Assembly (NCBI RefSeq): GCF_004210375.1
Contig: NC_134831.1
Coordinates: 47,278,035-47,342,034, forward strand
Origin: Tachypleus tridentatus
Taxonomy: Eukaryota; Arthropoda; Merostomata; Xiphosura; Limulidae
Length of the DNA stretch: 64,000 nt
Direction: 5' to 3'
How positions within the stretch are numbered: the first letter of the stretch is position 1; every line of letters starts with the position of its first letter. The position numbers and the translations under genes were made by a program. This document shows, piece by piece, positions 1-12,640 of the stretch. The notes below the pieces were generated by a model. That model did no database searches, was not told the DNA's origin, and was given only the letters and a program-made list of their open reading frames with translations.

Positions 1-419
1 TCTGTGGAGAGAAGATTAACATGGTACAACTGGACTGTAACATGAAGAATTATGTGACAACTCTACACCAATAAGAATATGGCACATTCTCCTGGTGAAT
101 CTGTCTTCTCCTGGATTACAGTGTTTAACCTTACTTCTCTACTAGACACTAAAGTGATTGAATGTTTTACTTACAATGGTTTGGATTTCACATTTTGTTA
201 CTTTTGTGCTTTGTTTGTAAATATAAATGTCAAACTCCAATAATGTAATGGCTATTCAGTATGAGTTGAATTTATTTTGGGAATTTTTTAATCTTTCTAA
301 AACAACTTGTTTTATCAAGACTTTTGTCTTGATGTACTTATCTACTCAGTTTTAGTAATGAATTAGCAATTTGTTATCACAACAACATCAACTTATACCA
401 TGAGTGTGATTTTTTTTAT
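1..419. other. no recognisable feature
   Basis: AT-rich DNA directly upstream of the first retroelement. I see no exon, RNA gene or clear repeat. It may be intron of the lectin gene, whose 5' exons are not in the window. Confidence 0.4.
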
Positions 420-3400
420 GGTACTTGTCTGACTGGAAATGGAGTCATATACAGGCTGGGCACTCTTTTGACCCTCAGCCAGTTCTTTCTATCCTGTTCT
501 GGAGAAGATGGACAGTAAAACAAAGACTTGGATAGCCTTTTCCCTCATCCTTCCTTTGTTGTACAGTCACATTTAGCTGTGGTTGATGTATCTAGACCTC
601 ATAAGATTTTCTTTACTGTGTAACACAGGTTTTTCCTTTAACCTCAGTGTTGTATGATCTTCCCCTTCCTTGTTACGTGGCACACCTGCTCCCAGGTTTT
701 TTTTTCCTCCTCTCAATATCAAGGCCCATGCTGAATATTTTATTGACCAATTCTGTTAGAGGTTAGCATGCTGCATTCTCTTTGCTCTTCTGAAGTTCAT
801 GGTTGGTCTTCCATGAGGCTTCAAATCCTTTATTAGATTTTTTAATACAAATTTGTGGTTTGAACCCTGATACCTCAGTCTTTTTCTCCCAGGCACAGCT
901 CTTCTGCCATCCTTTAAACTTGACTTCACTCCATCGTTACCCTGAGTGGTTTTGAGGGGGATGAGTGTCTTATTGTTCTCCTTGTTGGTGAATTTGTTTT
1001 CCTTGGATCTGTCCCTACACACTTGGCTTCTTTGTTGTTTTGGAATCTTTTGGAAGACAGGTCATTCTGGTACAGGTGAATTTGCCCCCACATCTTTCAA
1101 AGACTTATGTATGTCATCCTTTTTGCATCAGTCCATTTTCAGTGGTATTCCCGAGTCCTTAGAAACTTGTATGGAGTGTGCCATCTGTATTGTTCTCTAT
1201 CTGCACTTGTCACTTGCCTATCTCAATCCTCCCCTGCTACTATACCTGTATACTGTACCTCCTGGTCATTAACTATTCCTTCTGTTCAGGTTTAGGAGCA
1301 GTCACCATAGTATTTACTGCTAAACCATCTTTGTTATGGTATATATGACTTCCTGGTTGGTGCAGGACATGTAGTGGCCAGGCTTTACATTTTTGTCCAA
1401 GTATAAAGAACCTTTAATTTAGGTCCTTGAGTTCAACAAGTGTTATCAGGAGAATTATTTTTTCTTTTCCACACACCTCTTTCCTTGTCTCCTTTCCTCC
1501 TTGGGATCCAGTATCTTGCCAGTGACTGCCCAAGACAGATCAGGACTTTCTTTTCAAAGGCACTCTTGGACCTGTGATTCATTTCCTTTGAGGGTCTTAT
1601 TTCTGGTTCTCCCCCCAAAAAAAAAAAAATGGAGTCACTCCTATCTCTCTAGTGAATGTTTACTCCAGGCTTGTGGATAATGGTCAATGTGTTTGATGTA
1701 TACCTCCACATACCCATTTCCCCAGTATTCTATCAGTTACATTTGATAACTGGCAACTTCTAGTTCCCTCATTAGCAGTTTCTTCCTGCCACACTCATTT
1801 TTTTTTCTTATAGAAGCTGTTGGAGTGGGTTGGTTAATCAAGTTAGAGAAGTCAGTCACAATATCTTGTTCATCTTGGGGTCCTTATTCTACTCTTACCT
1901 CAGTTGTTTCACCTTCTTCAGTTCAGCTATGGTTTACGGAGCTGGTAGACCACTTCTACCCTATCCACACAGGAAGTTCTATCACTTTTGGGGACTTTGG
2001 CATATTTGAAAGCCCTTATTCCATTGGGTTGGGTCCACATGAAGGTTCTTTGGTGGGTGTCACGTAATCAATGGGACTTACCAGGAATTCCTTGGATTCT
2101 CTTATCAACTTTTATTCTTAATGTTTTTGCCTAATGGCTAAACAAAGATGGTATAATAACTGGAGCTCCTAATCATCTTCCAGACTAAGTTTACACCACC
2201 TTTTCTTTCAGATATCTTTCTGATGGGTTGAGGAGTATCATTGGATTCTCAAGGAATTTCAGGGAAGTGGAAGAGTTCATATCGGTCTCCTAGAAGTTTT
2301 GGCCTTTCAATGAACATTGGACCATTTCATTCCCTTTATGAAGAGCTAGTCAACTGTAATCCATTTTGACAATTCGGTAATGATCTGTTACGTCACTCGA
2401 CAAAGAGACACCCATTCTCATTCCCTTTATTTGCAAATATTGGATCTTCTGTTCTAGGCTTATAGCTGCCATGTTCACCTTCAGAACTGCCATATTACAG
2501 ATGCTCACATGGTGTGGTCCATCAATCCACAGGTCTTTCAGTGTTTATGCTCTCAGTTAGGTATGTACTAACTGGATACATTTACCACTCATTGGAACAT
2601 CAAACTTCCTCTTCTTGGGTTACCAGTTCTGCATCATTCAGTATTTATAGTATGTTCTTTCAGTCATGTTTGGAAGGACTGTTACATTTATACCTATCCT
2701 TCTCACTGTCAACTTCCATCAGTCAAACCACTTCATGTTTAGTTTTTCTTCTGGTAGTGTCATTCTGGCCTGCTCAGACTTGGTTTCCATTATTACAGCC
2801 TATAAAGTTTTCACTACCATTTCTCTTAAGTTAGACATGTGCATTCCAGTTTCCATCTGTCCATTCTCACTCTTCAGGTTCATGTGTAGCTTTTGTCCTG
2901 ATCCTTACAAAAACAACTTATCTTTCCACATAAGTATCATCCTATATTTTCTGTTCAGTCAGATCTTCTTCATTATCTGTGTATCAGCACAAATGGTGTG
3001 TTATTTTCCATTGGTTGCTCTGTTGTGGTCTCATTTGTTCTCGCCTCACAATCTATCATCTTTTCACTTTTTTAACAAGGCTATTGAACAATGGATTTTT
3101 GTTTGTTTTGAAGTTGAACACAAAGCTACACAGTAAACTATCTATGATCTGCCTAGCATGGGTATTAAATTCTGGTTTTTGGTGTGGTTTTTTTCTGAGT
3201 TGACCATTGCATTCTACTGGGTGGCCTTCTGTTTTTCTGAGTTCCACCATATTTTTTTCCCTTTCTTTGATCTCCCTTTTTATTTTGTTACTTTAATATC
3301 CTCTACCTTTTACCAACTTTCTTCTCTTCAAAATTTAAATCTGAATTTTGGCTTTCTCTTATTCCTTTTGAACCTTTGGTGGCTTGTTCTCTGTACCAAC

Positions 3401-4890
3401 TTACCTTTTGAAACATATTTCCTCCTTTTTTTAAGTCTGTGGGAATCATTAGTTGGGTGTATTTGACATCAATTGATGTCTCATGCATCCTTTACACACT
3501 CATATCATCCTTTATTTATTCTTATAGGTCCTTCCTTCTCAAGACTTCAGAAGCTTGTGAGGGTAGTTTTGCATTCACCTCATTTCCTTATCCTCCATTT
3601 CTCTCTTGTATACCTGTAAAAATGCATGTAACTCCTGTGTCCAGTCTGAGTGTTAATATGTAATGTGGTATGCTCAGTTTCCTTTTGAGGTTTCCATTTC
3701 CAAATCATTATCTAGAAACCCTTACCCAGTAACCCTTGTAGATTATATTTGTCAGCTTATTTATTTGGCATATTTTTCCTTTTACTTATATGACCATTAT
3801 CTTCTGTAAGTTTCTCTTAACAGATTGGTCAACTCACCATGTCCTTGGCTGCTTTTTTTTGTTGTCTGTTGGGCATGTTGGATGACTTCTCAAACTTTTA
3901 TTTCAAATGATCTGTATCCTCTGGCTGTCTCCTTCTCAACTGGAGTTTGTCTGCCTCCTGTTGTAGTCTTGCATGGTACATTATAGCTATAAGTGGGTAA
4001 GTTTATTTATGAGATTTTCTATTCCTTCTTGATGGATTTCCCACAGTGGTGAGTGATGCATTTTCAAGAATACTAATTTTCAAATTCATACTGAGTAGCC
4101 AATAAGGTTATTAATGCCCATCATTGAGATGGACTTTTCCACAAGAATGCTTTTAGGTTCTTGTTCGTAATGTTGATCATCATAAATAAGCTGGTAAGTG
4201 ATCTCATCCTATCATGAGCCAGACGATCCATTCCCAGCACCGGTTTTAGGTTTGCATTAATCTCTCACTTCAGTCTAAAGTGCCCTAGCCACTCTGCACC
4301 ATGGGCACATTTCGCTTCAGTTAGTCAAAAACATATTCCTACCATGAATTGAGTAATCCATTCTTGGTTTCATTGGATTGGACTGGAATTAATCTTTTGA
4401 CTTTAGTATGATGTGTTATGTCCATGCTATAACTATAGTATACACAATTAGTTGTTGTTTGTGCCTCTTGGCTGCCCATTTAGTGACATTGTCATTCATC
4501 AAGGGTGTAAAGTATACATGGTTCAAATATGGTGCCATCTCCCATGAGTATGTTTTATTTTCTCAGTGATGATGTACTTCATGGTTTCTGTTTAGATGCA
4601 TTCTGAAGGAGGCTCATGTGGATAATTTTGCACTGGTCACTCCACCAGATCAATGTGGGATTCTAGTTTATAGGTGAAAAGAGGTAAAGTGCAGCAGTGG
4701 AAGTTATAATTTTCCAACACAGAAAATATATTTCTGATAGGTACCTTTCCTCACACTTCCCAACCATCCTCCCCACTGCCAGTTTTTTTTTTGTGAGTGC
4801 CTTATCTTGATGTGAGGCTAGGTTCTAAAATACAGGTGGAGACAGTTGCATTAGGAGAGTATTTTGTGCATCTACTGGTGGAGGGTTGTT
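420..4890 (+). mobile_element. decayed DIRS-type (tyrosine-recombinase) retroelement, copy 1
   Basis: Relic of a DIRS-like retrotransposon in broken reading frames. The reverse transcriptase palm A-like motif DVYLHIPISPVF lies at 1695-1730. The catalytic YxDD box appears as FDNW at 1742-1753, so the second Asp is replaced by Asn. The downstream GWLIKLEKS motif lies near 1828-1857. The connection to RNase H reads VLSLLGTLAYLKALIPLG near 1952-2020. RNase H-like matter and a probable tyrosine-recombinase core-binding part follow to about 3500. The segment from 4110 to 4890 is shared with another copy near 15080-15930. Many stops and frameshifts are present, so it is not active. Both ends are approximate. 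The DIRS assignment comes from the order and spacing of conserved blocks, not a search; a BEL or Gypsy origin fits less well. Confidence 0.72.
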
Positions 4891-5109
4891 TATGATTTTT
4901 GTATTTCTGAAATATAAAAAAGTCTCAAAACCGTATTACACAACCTTTCCCGTTTCAGCCTGTTTTTCAAAAAATATCACTCTTTCTGACAGTTATTGAA
5001 TTACATATAATCAATGAAAAAAGCAGCTTTTCTTGTCACAAGATTCCTTTTATTGTTATTTCATTTTAGTTCCTATAAGTATATATTTAACCTCAGTTTT
5101 ATTGTTTGC

Positions 5110-5265
5110 AATTGTTTTTCTATTCCAAGCAGGTAACAAAATCTTTTTAACCTACTTAAAGCACAGAAAGTCAATTAAATTACAGTAACTTTGTAGCATT
5201 CTATAATAATGCTTACTGTATTTTCTTTTTGTTCTAAAATATATTTTAAAGAAACATAAATGATT
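5110..5265 (+). repeat. old interspersed repeat E, copy 1
   Basis: Weakly matches 10320-10470 and 51990-52150. The shared landmarks are a 'cttacttagaaa'-like start, an 'acagtagttttg'-like middle and a 'ttctaaaa' block followed by an A/T stretch. It does not resemble any family I can name. The low identity suggests great age, and chance AT-rich similarity cannot be excluded. Confidence 0.35.
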
Positions 5266-5269
5266 TTAT

Positions 5270-6690
5270 GGAGATACTTGCTTCAGTGTCCTTGTTTGGC
5301 ATTGTAGTGTGTCCCCTCTTAGGGCTTTATGGTGGGTTTTATTATGGATCCTCCAAATAAAACCTTAAATAAAATAGTAAAAAAATCAGTCCTTAGGTGA
5401 ACGACCACCTCTTGAAGATTCTGAGCAGCAATCTTTAACCCCTATAACATCTGTTGTATCTCATTTTCTTATACTACATTTTCTTTCAGACAAACCTTTA
5501 GGGCAGATGTTTCCCTTTTTCCTTCAGAAGGGTCTAGAGGGACTTGTTGGTTCTCCAAAGTCAGTAAAGAAACTTTGATCTGTTGACAACACAGTGAACT
5601 CCTCTTGCATTCAAAAGTGATTGGGGATATACCTGTTGAGGTTACACCTCATGCCACTGCTGTGCCTGTTCCATACATGAACTATAGTCCTGTATTCAGG
5701 GCTTGGCTCTGTGGCAGTTGGTAGTGGATTTGGAGTGAGAAACGTGAAAACAAGCTTTTCCTAATAAAACCCTATATTGGACTTGGCCGTCTTGCTTCTG
5801 TAATGATTTCAAAGAGGAAGTTGTTCTAAATAGACTATGCTTTGGTCACAGTTTTTTAACTCATCATTTTCTTTTATATGGGACTGGTGCACCATTGTGT
5901 TGTCTGTGTAACACTCGGGTCGCAGTAAGCCAGATTTTACTGTCTTGCTGTCATTATGACTCTCAACAACAGCACCATTTTAAACATGTTCTGTCCCTAA
6001 ATTTAATCATAATGTTAGACAGTGTTATCGGTGATGGTGACACTGTCCACCTTGGAAATGTTTTAGTTTTTTAATAGCCATTAATCTTTTTAATGCTATT
6101 TAAGGTTTTTAATTTATACATTAGACATTTTTAATGCAATTCCCTTTAAAGAATCAAATTCCATCTAGTTTGACATGAAATTGGAAAATGTCTCTAAAGT
6201 CAAATAACTTGAAATCAGGACTGGAAAGACCAACTTAAGGTGACTAATGCTGCTGTTTGAACTACTTGTTAGTCATCCTGGCAAGTTATAATTAAAATTT
6301 TGCTACAAGTCTTTTAAAACTTTTATTACTTTACTTTCTCAAAATGGTTGTAATGTTAAATAACACGGAGCCAGGACTGGAAAGGCCAACTTCAAGCGAC
6401 TGATGGTGGTTTTTTAACCTACCTGCTTGTCTTCTTGGCGAGTTATGATAATTACAATTGTGCTACAGAAAGTCCTTTAGAACCTGTATTACTGTAGTTT
6501 TCCACTGTAGACTATATATAAACATTGGTTTTAATACTATTTATGTGTTTTTTCAACTTTGTTTTCTTTTGCCTTAATTTACTTTAATGAATTTTACTAA
6601 ATTTACTTTAATTTTAACATTTTCTTGGATGTTTGGTGCAGATAGCCTGGCTGCTTTGTGCTATAAAACACCAAGCCAACCAAGCAACCT
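5270..6690 (+). mobile_element. internally deleted Jockey-clade LINE, copy 1
   Basis: The 5' part encodes the start of a gag-like ORF1. Pieces readable as SLGERPPLEDSEQQSL (near 5388) and GSPKSVKKL (near 5552) lead to IPVEVTPHA (near 5630-5655), which resembles the ORF1 'VTPH' block of Jockey elements. The frame then runs straight into the C-terminal end of ORF2 after RNase H, with matter matching VPYMDYGPVF at 58160-58190 in the second copy. The whole endonuclease, reverse transcriptase and most of RNase H are missing. The 3' UTR holds two tandem units of about 190 bp (about 6170-6360 and 6361-6530). The end, 6638-6690, reads GCAGATAGCC, then CTTTGTGC, then CCAA-type repeats. It is non-coding now. 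Confidence 0.75.
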
Positions 6691-8214
6691 GTTACGATTT
6701 GCAATCATCCCAGATTTAAAAAAAGTATTATTAATTTAACTTTATATTTTTTAATTTTAATTTTTTTTATGGATATTTCTGTTACAGTTAGTGTTTTGGT
6801 AGATCAAATAAAGAGATACAATATAAAGTTTTTATTTATAAAACTTGTATTTATTCAGGAAGTTTTATTCTTTGCAAATGAAATATGAAAACTGTAAATG
6901 AAGCAGTGTTTTTTTATTTTTGCCATAAAATAAACATTCATTCAGACTGACTTCATAAATTAATTCAAAATTTTAAAAATACTTTTTGTATACAACAGAA
7001 ATAATGTTTACTAAGACTTGCCAAATTTCATGAGGATATGCTTAGAGAATTGCAAATTATAGTAGTAATTATTATTTTGTATAACTTCACAGAGATGGGA
7101 TAGTTCCAATAGACTGTTGCTTCTGTTTTTAAAAAAAAAGTTAATGTAAATTTATTTGGTTTTCTATACTTTTTATGTCATACATTTTTCCAAAAATTTG
7201 TTAGGAGACTGTTTTTGTAAAAAACAAAAAAATTAGTTTCTCTTAAAATTGATGATTTTATTATAGATCAGAAATGTTCTATTTTATGTTTTATTTTCAA
7301 ATTGATTACATTATTCACCATGACTGACTTTGTAACAACATTGCATAAGCAAAGATTTAACAGTATTTTAGAGCCTGACCTTTCAATATTATGTAATGTC
7401 AGACTAAGTAACAGTATGTTTGCTAAAATATTTGTGATTAAGATCAATGTATGTGCAATAAATTTAGTTTATTTCAATAAATAACATTTTATGTAATTTT
7501 GAATATGATAAATGTAACTTCAGTACACAATAAAGATGTATTTGAGCCATCTGAATATTTTGTATTTGCCTGCTATAAATGAAATTAAACTTACCTGATA
7601 TAAATATATAGATAATGCTTAAAAAATTATTACAATGTTCACATATCTATGATTTATTTCATGAGCCTTCTAAACTTCTGTTTTCATGTTTTTACTGGAA
7701 GGAATCTTGGTATTTTCTTATGAAACCTTAGGTTTTCTATCTTTCCACTTTATTTACTCACTATTGATGCAAATAATTTATAATAGTTTGTTACAAGGGT
7801 TGATAGGTTTTCATGCTTTAGAATTTTTGTATCAAACCAAAACAATGTGGTAGGTGTGTTGTTTAAAGACAAAACTCCTTGGAGCTGCTAAAGAATGAAG
7901 TTCAAAACCCTTGAAATAAAGTTAAAATTTCATTTTTACTTAAATTTTGAAATTTGATATTCAAGTGCTCACTTGCCATCTGATATCTGTTCACCTAGTA
8001 TATTATGTTTAATACAGATAGATCCATCATATTATGAAAGCAAGTTGTATGATGATTTTCATGTTATACAGTTGTGTCATTTTAATCAAGGTCATCAAGA
8101 TTGGATAGTTACAGTTACATATACAGTTGTGCATATAATTTATATGTAAGGAATATGTATTTAGTTAGTGCTGGTGCAAAGAAATATTTTTTAAATTATT
8201 CCAACTAGAGATGA
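6691..8214. other. AT-rich sequence, nothing recognised
   Basis: Very AT-rich, nearly CpG-free DNA with homopolymer runs. The short open frames have no recognisable protein content. It is presumably intron or 5' flank of the lectin gene. Confidence 0.4.
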
Positions 8215-8500
8215 GAGTTATAAGGTTGCAAAATACACTAAAAGGAAATATACTGGAGTAACACAATGTAAAGTTATAAAATGCATTAAAATAAACTGTA
8301 CTAGAAAATTGTATTATAAGGTTAAAAATACACTTGAAGGAATTATACTAGGAGACCATATTACAGAGTTCTAGAATATGCTGACAGGAATTCTATAGGA
8401 AAACCAAACTTTATAGTTAAAAATACACTGACAGGAGTTATGCTGGAAAACCATATTCTGAGGTTATAGAATATGCTGACAGAATTATATTTTAGTGTAT
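8215..8500 (+). repeat. degenerate minisatellite, about 47-bp unit, about 6 copies
   Basis: Successive units carry the theme 'gttataaaatacac', then 'gacaggaattatactgg', then 'aaaaccatatt'. The clearest units start near 8274, 8320, 8369, 8415 and 8464. Unit identity is moderate, so this is an old array. Confidence 0.7.
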
Positions 8501-8689
8501 ACATGAATTTAGAGAGTTATTATTGTGATTGTCTACAGATGTTTTCAATATCCTTCAACTATATTGTATTTTTGATTAACAGACATCCAAGTGTTTACCT
8601 GATCTTGAAATATTATGATGATTATTAACTGCCACCATTCTTTAGCTGGGTGTGAACTGCTGTACTGAGCATGACAGAAAGTTTGTCTT

Positions 8690-9335
8690 ACATTCAAAAT
8701 TTTATTAGACTACCTTTTGTTTATGTTATTCAATTAGTATAGCATAAAATCTCAGTTAATAATCCATATTTTAACAGCATACAAATTTCTTATATTATAA
8801 GGCAATATATAAAAATTCTAAATTTCCCCAAGTATAACACATTTTCTCTAGGTATCTTCTCAGTTTTATTTATCATTCCTTGAAAAAAAGTATGAAATTA
8901 GATGTAAATTACAGTATAATCATTATTGCCAGGACAAAGCATAATTCTTTTAGCCTTCAATTCTTAGCAGATAATATTCAATTTCACACTTGGAATACAA
9001 GCTACATTCCCATTTGAAATTTAACAACTAGCTTGGTGAATTTGTAATGGACCTTGATGCAGTTACAAAGCAAGAAAAACCATGAGAGATAGGGGAAATT
9101 GTATACTTCTTTGCACATTAGTAATCTATGTTCTATGATGCAATATTTAATTAAATAAAAATTATTTAGTGCATTACTACCATTAATACAGAAAAGTAGG
9201 GTTAAAAATCCTCAACAATTGATGGCAAAAAAAAGATTGAGCAAGTACTTCATTTCTTGTCTTTATTCTTTATTTATTGTTATAAATGTAACTAAAATGT
9301 AAAAATTGCATCTTTTTAAGTTGGCTAAGATTGGA
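8690..9335 (+). repeat. old interspersed repeat F, copy 1
   Basis: Aligns by eye with 24700-25450 and with 52920-54490 (the latter interrupted by a MITE). Shared blocks include 'atgaaattagatgtaaatta' near 8892, 'cattattgccaggacaaagc' near 8920, and 'ttcttgtctttattcttta' near 9253. No coding content or terminal structure was recognised. The family is unknown to me. Confidence 0.55.
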
Positions 9336-9517
9336 TTAGTTAAAAGAAATGATAAAATGTTTTCAGAAGGTAGCCTATGTGTTATGTAATTTGATAGGGT
9401 AACATGAGCTGTACATTTGCCAAGTAATTTAAAATTTTTTTTAGGGAATATTAGTTTAAACATGATTCAAAGGACAATAAAGTAATAACATTTAATTATA
9501 AATTCATATATACTGAA

Positions 9518-9811
9518 GGTCTGGCATGGCTAGGTGGGTTAAGGCATTCGACTCGTAATCTGAGGGTCACAGGTTCGAATCCCCAACACACCAGACATGC
9601 TCGCCCTTTCATCTGTGGGGGCATTATAATGTTACAGTCAATTGCACTATTTGTTGGTAAAACAGTAGCCTAAGAGTTAGCAATGGGTGGTGATGACTAG
9701 CTCTAGTCTTACATTGCTAAATTAGGGATGGCTAGCGCAGATAGCTCTTGAGTAGGTTTTAATGGATTCCAATCTATAGCTTGATTTTAAATTTAAAACA
9801 AACAAACAAAT
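9518..9811 (+). mobile_element. SINE family A (tRNA-derived), intronic, CpG-decayed
   Basis: Full-length member of the commonest SINE here. A tRNA-like head (9518-9595) has the B box 'ggttcgaatcc' near 9572. It is followed by the conserved body (gctcgccctttca; ggtggtgatgactagct; gcagatagc) and a degraded tail ending in (AAAC)n at 9796-9811. Most CpGs of the intergenic copies are TG or CA here. No clear target-site duplication was seen. Confidence 0.88.
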
Positions 9812-10319
9812 GTTCTAGTAAATGATTGACTCCAGTCTTAACTGGTCATGAATGATTTTCTGGTGATTTAGTGACTCCAGCCTTCACCTTGCCTTGAAGT
9901 ATTGTGCTGATGATTAATTGATTAATAGATTCCATTCTTTCTAATTTCATTTTTTTTGTGTTACATAATGCATCTTAGCTGTGAATTCTCACTACCGGAA
10001 TTTTCTAACTTCAGTAGTAGACCTCTGCAATTACTAATCAGTTACAAACAAATTACACATAATTACAATAAAGAATCTTGAATTTGAATCTCCTGCTATT
10101 TGATTTCATGGAATATTATCAGATTTGTCAAACATTTCAGAAAAGCTTTTCTTACTGATTTGTGATATAGTTTGCTGATCAACTATATGACTGATGGACA
10201 TATTTGTAACCAGTATAAAGAGTAGATTATCCTATGCATAAATCTGAGGAATCATCCTTTAATTTTCCTATTATTAGTTAGCAGAATTGTCTGGTTTATG
10301 GGAAATGCATTTTGTTTCT
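9812..10319. other. AT-rich sequence, nothing recognised
   Basis: No exon or repeat recognised. Confidence 0.35.
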
Positions 10320-10470
10320 CTGAGCACTTACAGAATTTTAAATTCTATTTATAGCTTACTTAGAAAACTGTAAGTTATAGCAGTTTTGCACTGCTATATT
10401 TTGGTGTTCTAAAACACATATTTGAAAACTACATGAATTGTTTTTGTATACCCAAATTAGTTAAGAATTT
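10320..10470 (+). repeat. old interspersed repeat E, copy 2
   Basis: Matches 51990-52150 best: 'tatagcttacttagaaa', then 'agttttgca', then 'ttctaaaacacatatttgaa', then 'actacatgaattgtttttg'. The family is unidentified. Confidence 0.45.
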
Positions 10471-10903
10471 TGAAATACTATATTGGTGAATAAAGAATTC
10501 CCACTGTCTGGAATTATACTAGTGAATATTTGAGTCAAGGCAGACAGTGTTTAAAATATTACAGTGGTAAGTAATGAAGTCTGGTTAACTCATTTTTATT
10601 CTCACTGTTTTCTCGAGTAAGGAATTGCATGTCTTTCATGATTTACCTGATTGACACAGCAGTATGTTTGCATTCTTAAAACTGCTAGATACCTCTGTGT
10701 AGCTCTGTGCTAAACATCATCATCCTTGCATGATTTCTTTGTGAAGGTTTCATTGAAAGTTATTTTGAATAATTGCATATATTTACATTCAAAATACTCA
10801 TCATGTAATTTTAAATAAAACTGACTAGAAAGTAATGAAGGAATTCTTTTTAGTGACCTTTAACTTTATTAAGTAAATTAGGTAGTCGCATGACCACTGG
10901 CTG

Positions 10904-10918
10904 TGTGTGTGTGTGTGA
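10904..10918 (+). repeat. (GT)n microsatellite
   Basis: Uninterrupted GT repeat of about 7 units inside AT-rich non-coding DNA. Confidence 0.85.
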
Positions 10919-11045
10919 CAGTTGCATGGATAAGTGGAGGATGAGAATTAAACTAGCTCTAAATATTTTAAACCATTTTGTAATGAATATACAAAATGTA
11001 TATATAAATTTAAAAATATGAGTTTAAATGAAATCTTAATAAAGA

Positions 11046-11138
11046 TTTCTATTTTTTGTAGGGTAGAATATTCAAATTTCTAATTTTTGTAGGATAGAAT
11101 ATTCAAATTTCTAATTTTTGCAGGATAAAATATTCAAA
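11046..11138 (+). repeat. three tandem copies of a 31-bp unit
   Basis: Three consecutive 31-bp units (11046-11076, 11077-11107, 11108-11138), each ending in 'gaatattcaaa' or 'aaatattcaaa', with only a few differences between units. It is a recent short tandem duplication. Confidence 0.93.
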
Positions 11139-11429
11139 TTACTTTTTAGGACTATATCTTGTATAGGTGTATTAATGTAGATTATAATTTTCTATATATA
11201 AAATCTGCTACTATGTAATTCCTGTAGAACTTTAAGGTCTCAACAGTAGCATGGATGGGTGGAGGGTAGGAGCTACACTATGGGCTTGTATAGTAATACC
11301 TTAACATTTTGATATTTATGACCAAACATCATTATAGAGGTTGGAATGCCAAATTCAAGGACAGTTTTACCAATTCCTGCATTGTTGTATATATTCCAAT
11401 TATTTCTTCTCAATTTTTTTTTCATTATT

Positions 11430-11725
11430 TTATTTTTTTGAGTAGCCACTCTCCCACATCTGGTTGCAGATGTCGAAAGTGATAAAGATGTGGGACATTA
11501 AGGGCTAGAGAACCTGCATCTACTCTCCTTTTCTTTTACTTTTTGTTTTTCTCTTCTCTCTTCCTTTTTCTTTTTTTCTGTGAAGTTGCAAAACTGAGGT
11601 TAAACTAGATAAATGGTACACACTCAATGAAATTTGGGTCTTCTGCCAGTACCTCGAAATCAGGGCACACTGCATAACTACCCACTTCGTGATGTATGCC
11701 TAGGCAGTATATGTTTGTTTTTTTC
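11430..11725 (+). repeat. interspersed repeat D, copy 1
   Basis: Corresponds to 32680-32965. Shared blocks are 'gataaagatgtgggacatt' (versus 'gatatagatgagggacatt'), 'aactgaggttaa', 'tgggtcttctgcc' (versus 'tgggttctac') and 'cagggcacac'. A pyrimidine-rich stretch sits in the middle of both. No coding potential was recognised. It may be a terminal part of a larger element. Confidence 0.55.
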
Positions 11726-11907
11726 TTAGCTGCAATCTGACTATTTAAAATTACAATTAATTATTATGTATACAAATTTTGATTTCTTGCTCATGAGATT
11801 GACATAATTTGACAGTGAAACATGTACTGTCTGTTTTAAGGCTGTTGATCTTTCTTAGAATAAAGATTTTTAATTGTGTGCTAAAAATATTTTCTTGTCA
11901 TTTATAG

Positions 11908-11990
11908 GTGATGTTTTTGGAAATAAAGATATGTTCCATGGACTTGCAGTCTTTCTTGACACTTATGCTAATCAGAATGGACCACACAAT
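11908..11990 (+). CDS. LMAN2: LMAN2/VIP36-type lectin, exon A (first exon in window)
   Basis: This internal exon of an L-type lectin cargo receptor encodes GDVFGNKDMFHGLAVFLDTY and then ANQNGPHN. The family are type I membrane proteins that bind high-mannose glycans on cargo between ER and Golgi. The acceptor is 'ttatag' at 11902-11907 and the donor is GTAAGG at 11991. The exon is 83 bp: two bases complete a split codon, then 27 codons, ending in phase 0. The FLDTY-x-N motif carries the family's Ca2+/mannose-binding Asp, Tyr and Asn. The preceding block (GDG-x-ALWY in vertebrates), signal peptide and start exons were not found upstream, so the gene starts outside the window. It could equally be called LMAN2L, since invertebrates often have one gene for both. 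Confidence 0.94.
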
Positions 11991-12640
11991 GTAAGGTTAA
12001 CTGTTCCATGTTCCTTTAATGTTGAGATTAGCAAGTCTGTAATTGAGCTTCTAAAGGCTTAACATTAAGTAAATTAGAGGTTATTGTTGCAACTGTTTTA
12101 AGAAAATGGTGTATATATTATGTTTTTCTCTCATAAAATTTATTTATTTTGGCTTAAAATTGTGAAATTATTTTGAAGTTTTGTAACAGACACAATTTTG
12201 GACAATTAAATGAAACATTTTGGATATAATATTTATCTCTCCTCATGTAATTGCTAGCTTTTCCTTATTTTGTGTTGCCCTCTATATCCACAAGTTTTCA
12301 CTCACCACTAGTCTTGAGACTAGTGAAACACCTCAACTTGTGTTTCTATATGCTATTGCTGTGCTATATATAGCATGCAGATGAGCAGATAACACACTTT
12401 CATAACCACTTTTCAATTTGGCATTTGTGTGTAATGATATGTTCTTGTTTTTTTGCACACAAACTTTTCAGATACTTCAATAACAGATCATCTTTGTTGT
12501 TGGAATTGTATTTTCGAACATTTTCTGCACTTGCAAATTTTGTAACCTTTTATTTCCATATTATTACTGCACAACAAAGTTTTTGCTTCTTGAACACTGT
12601 TGGGTGTTACTTATGGATTTCTGGCTGCTGATCATGAAAA
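11991..12640. other. start of lectin intron A-B (8162 bp)
   Basis: Intron sequence before the first coding relic, with nothing recognisable. The full intron spans 11991-20152 and hosts an orphan coding relic, a DIRS fragment and a Penelope-like element. Confidence 0.7.

Noticed and set aside
2666..3136. 156-codon open frame, hydrophobic, as a membrane protein gene
   Set aside because: It lies within the DIRS relic and is explained by the T-rich base bias; the homologous frame is another one. No start or splice context supports it.
1..11900. Upstream exons of the lectin gene (signal peptide, IWNHQPC-like and GDG-x-ALWY-like blocks)
   Set aside because: I looked for these on the + strand and found no convincing match; they are probably further upstream.
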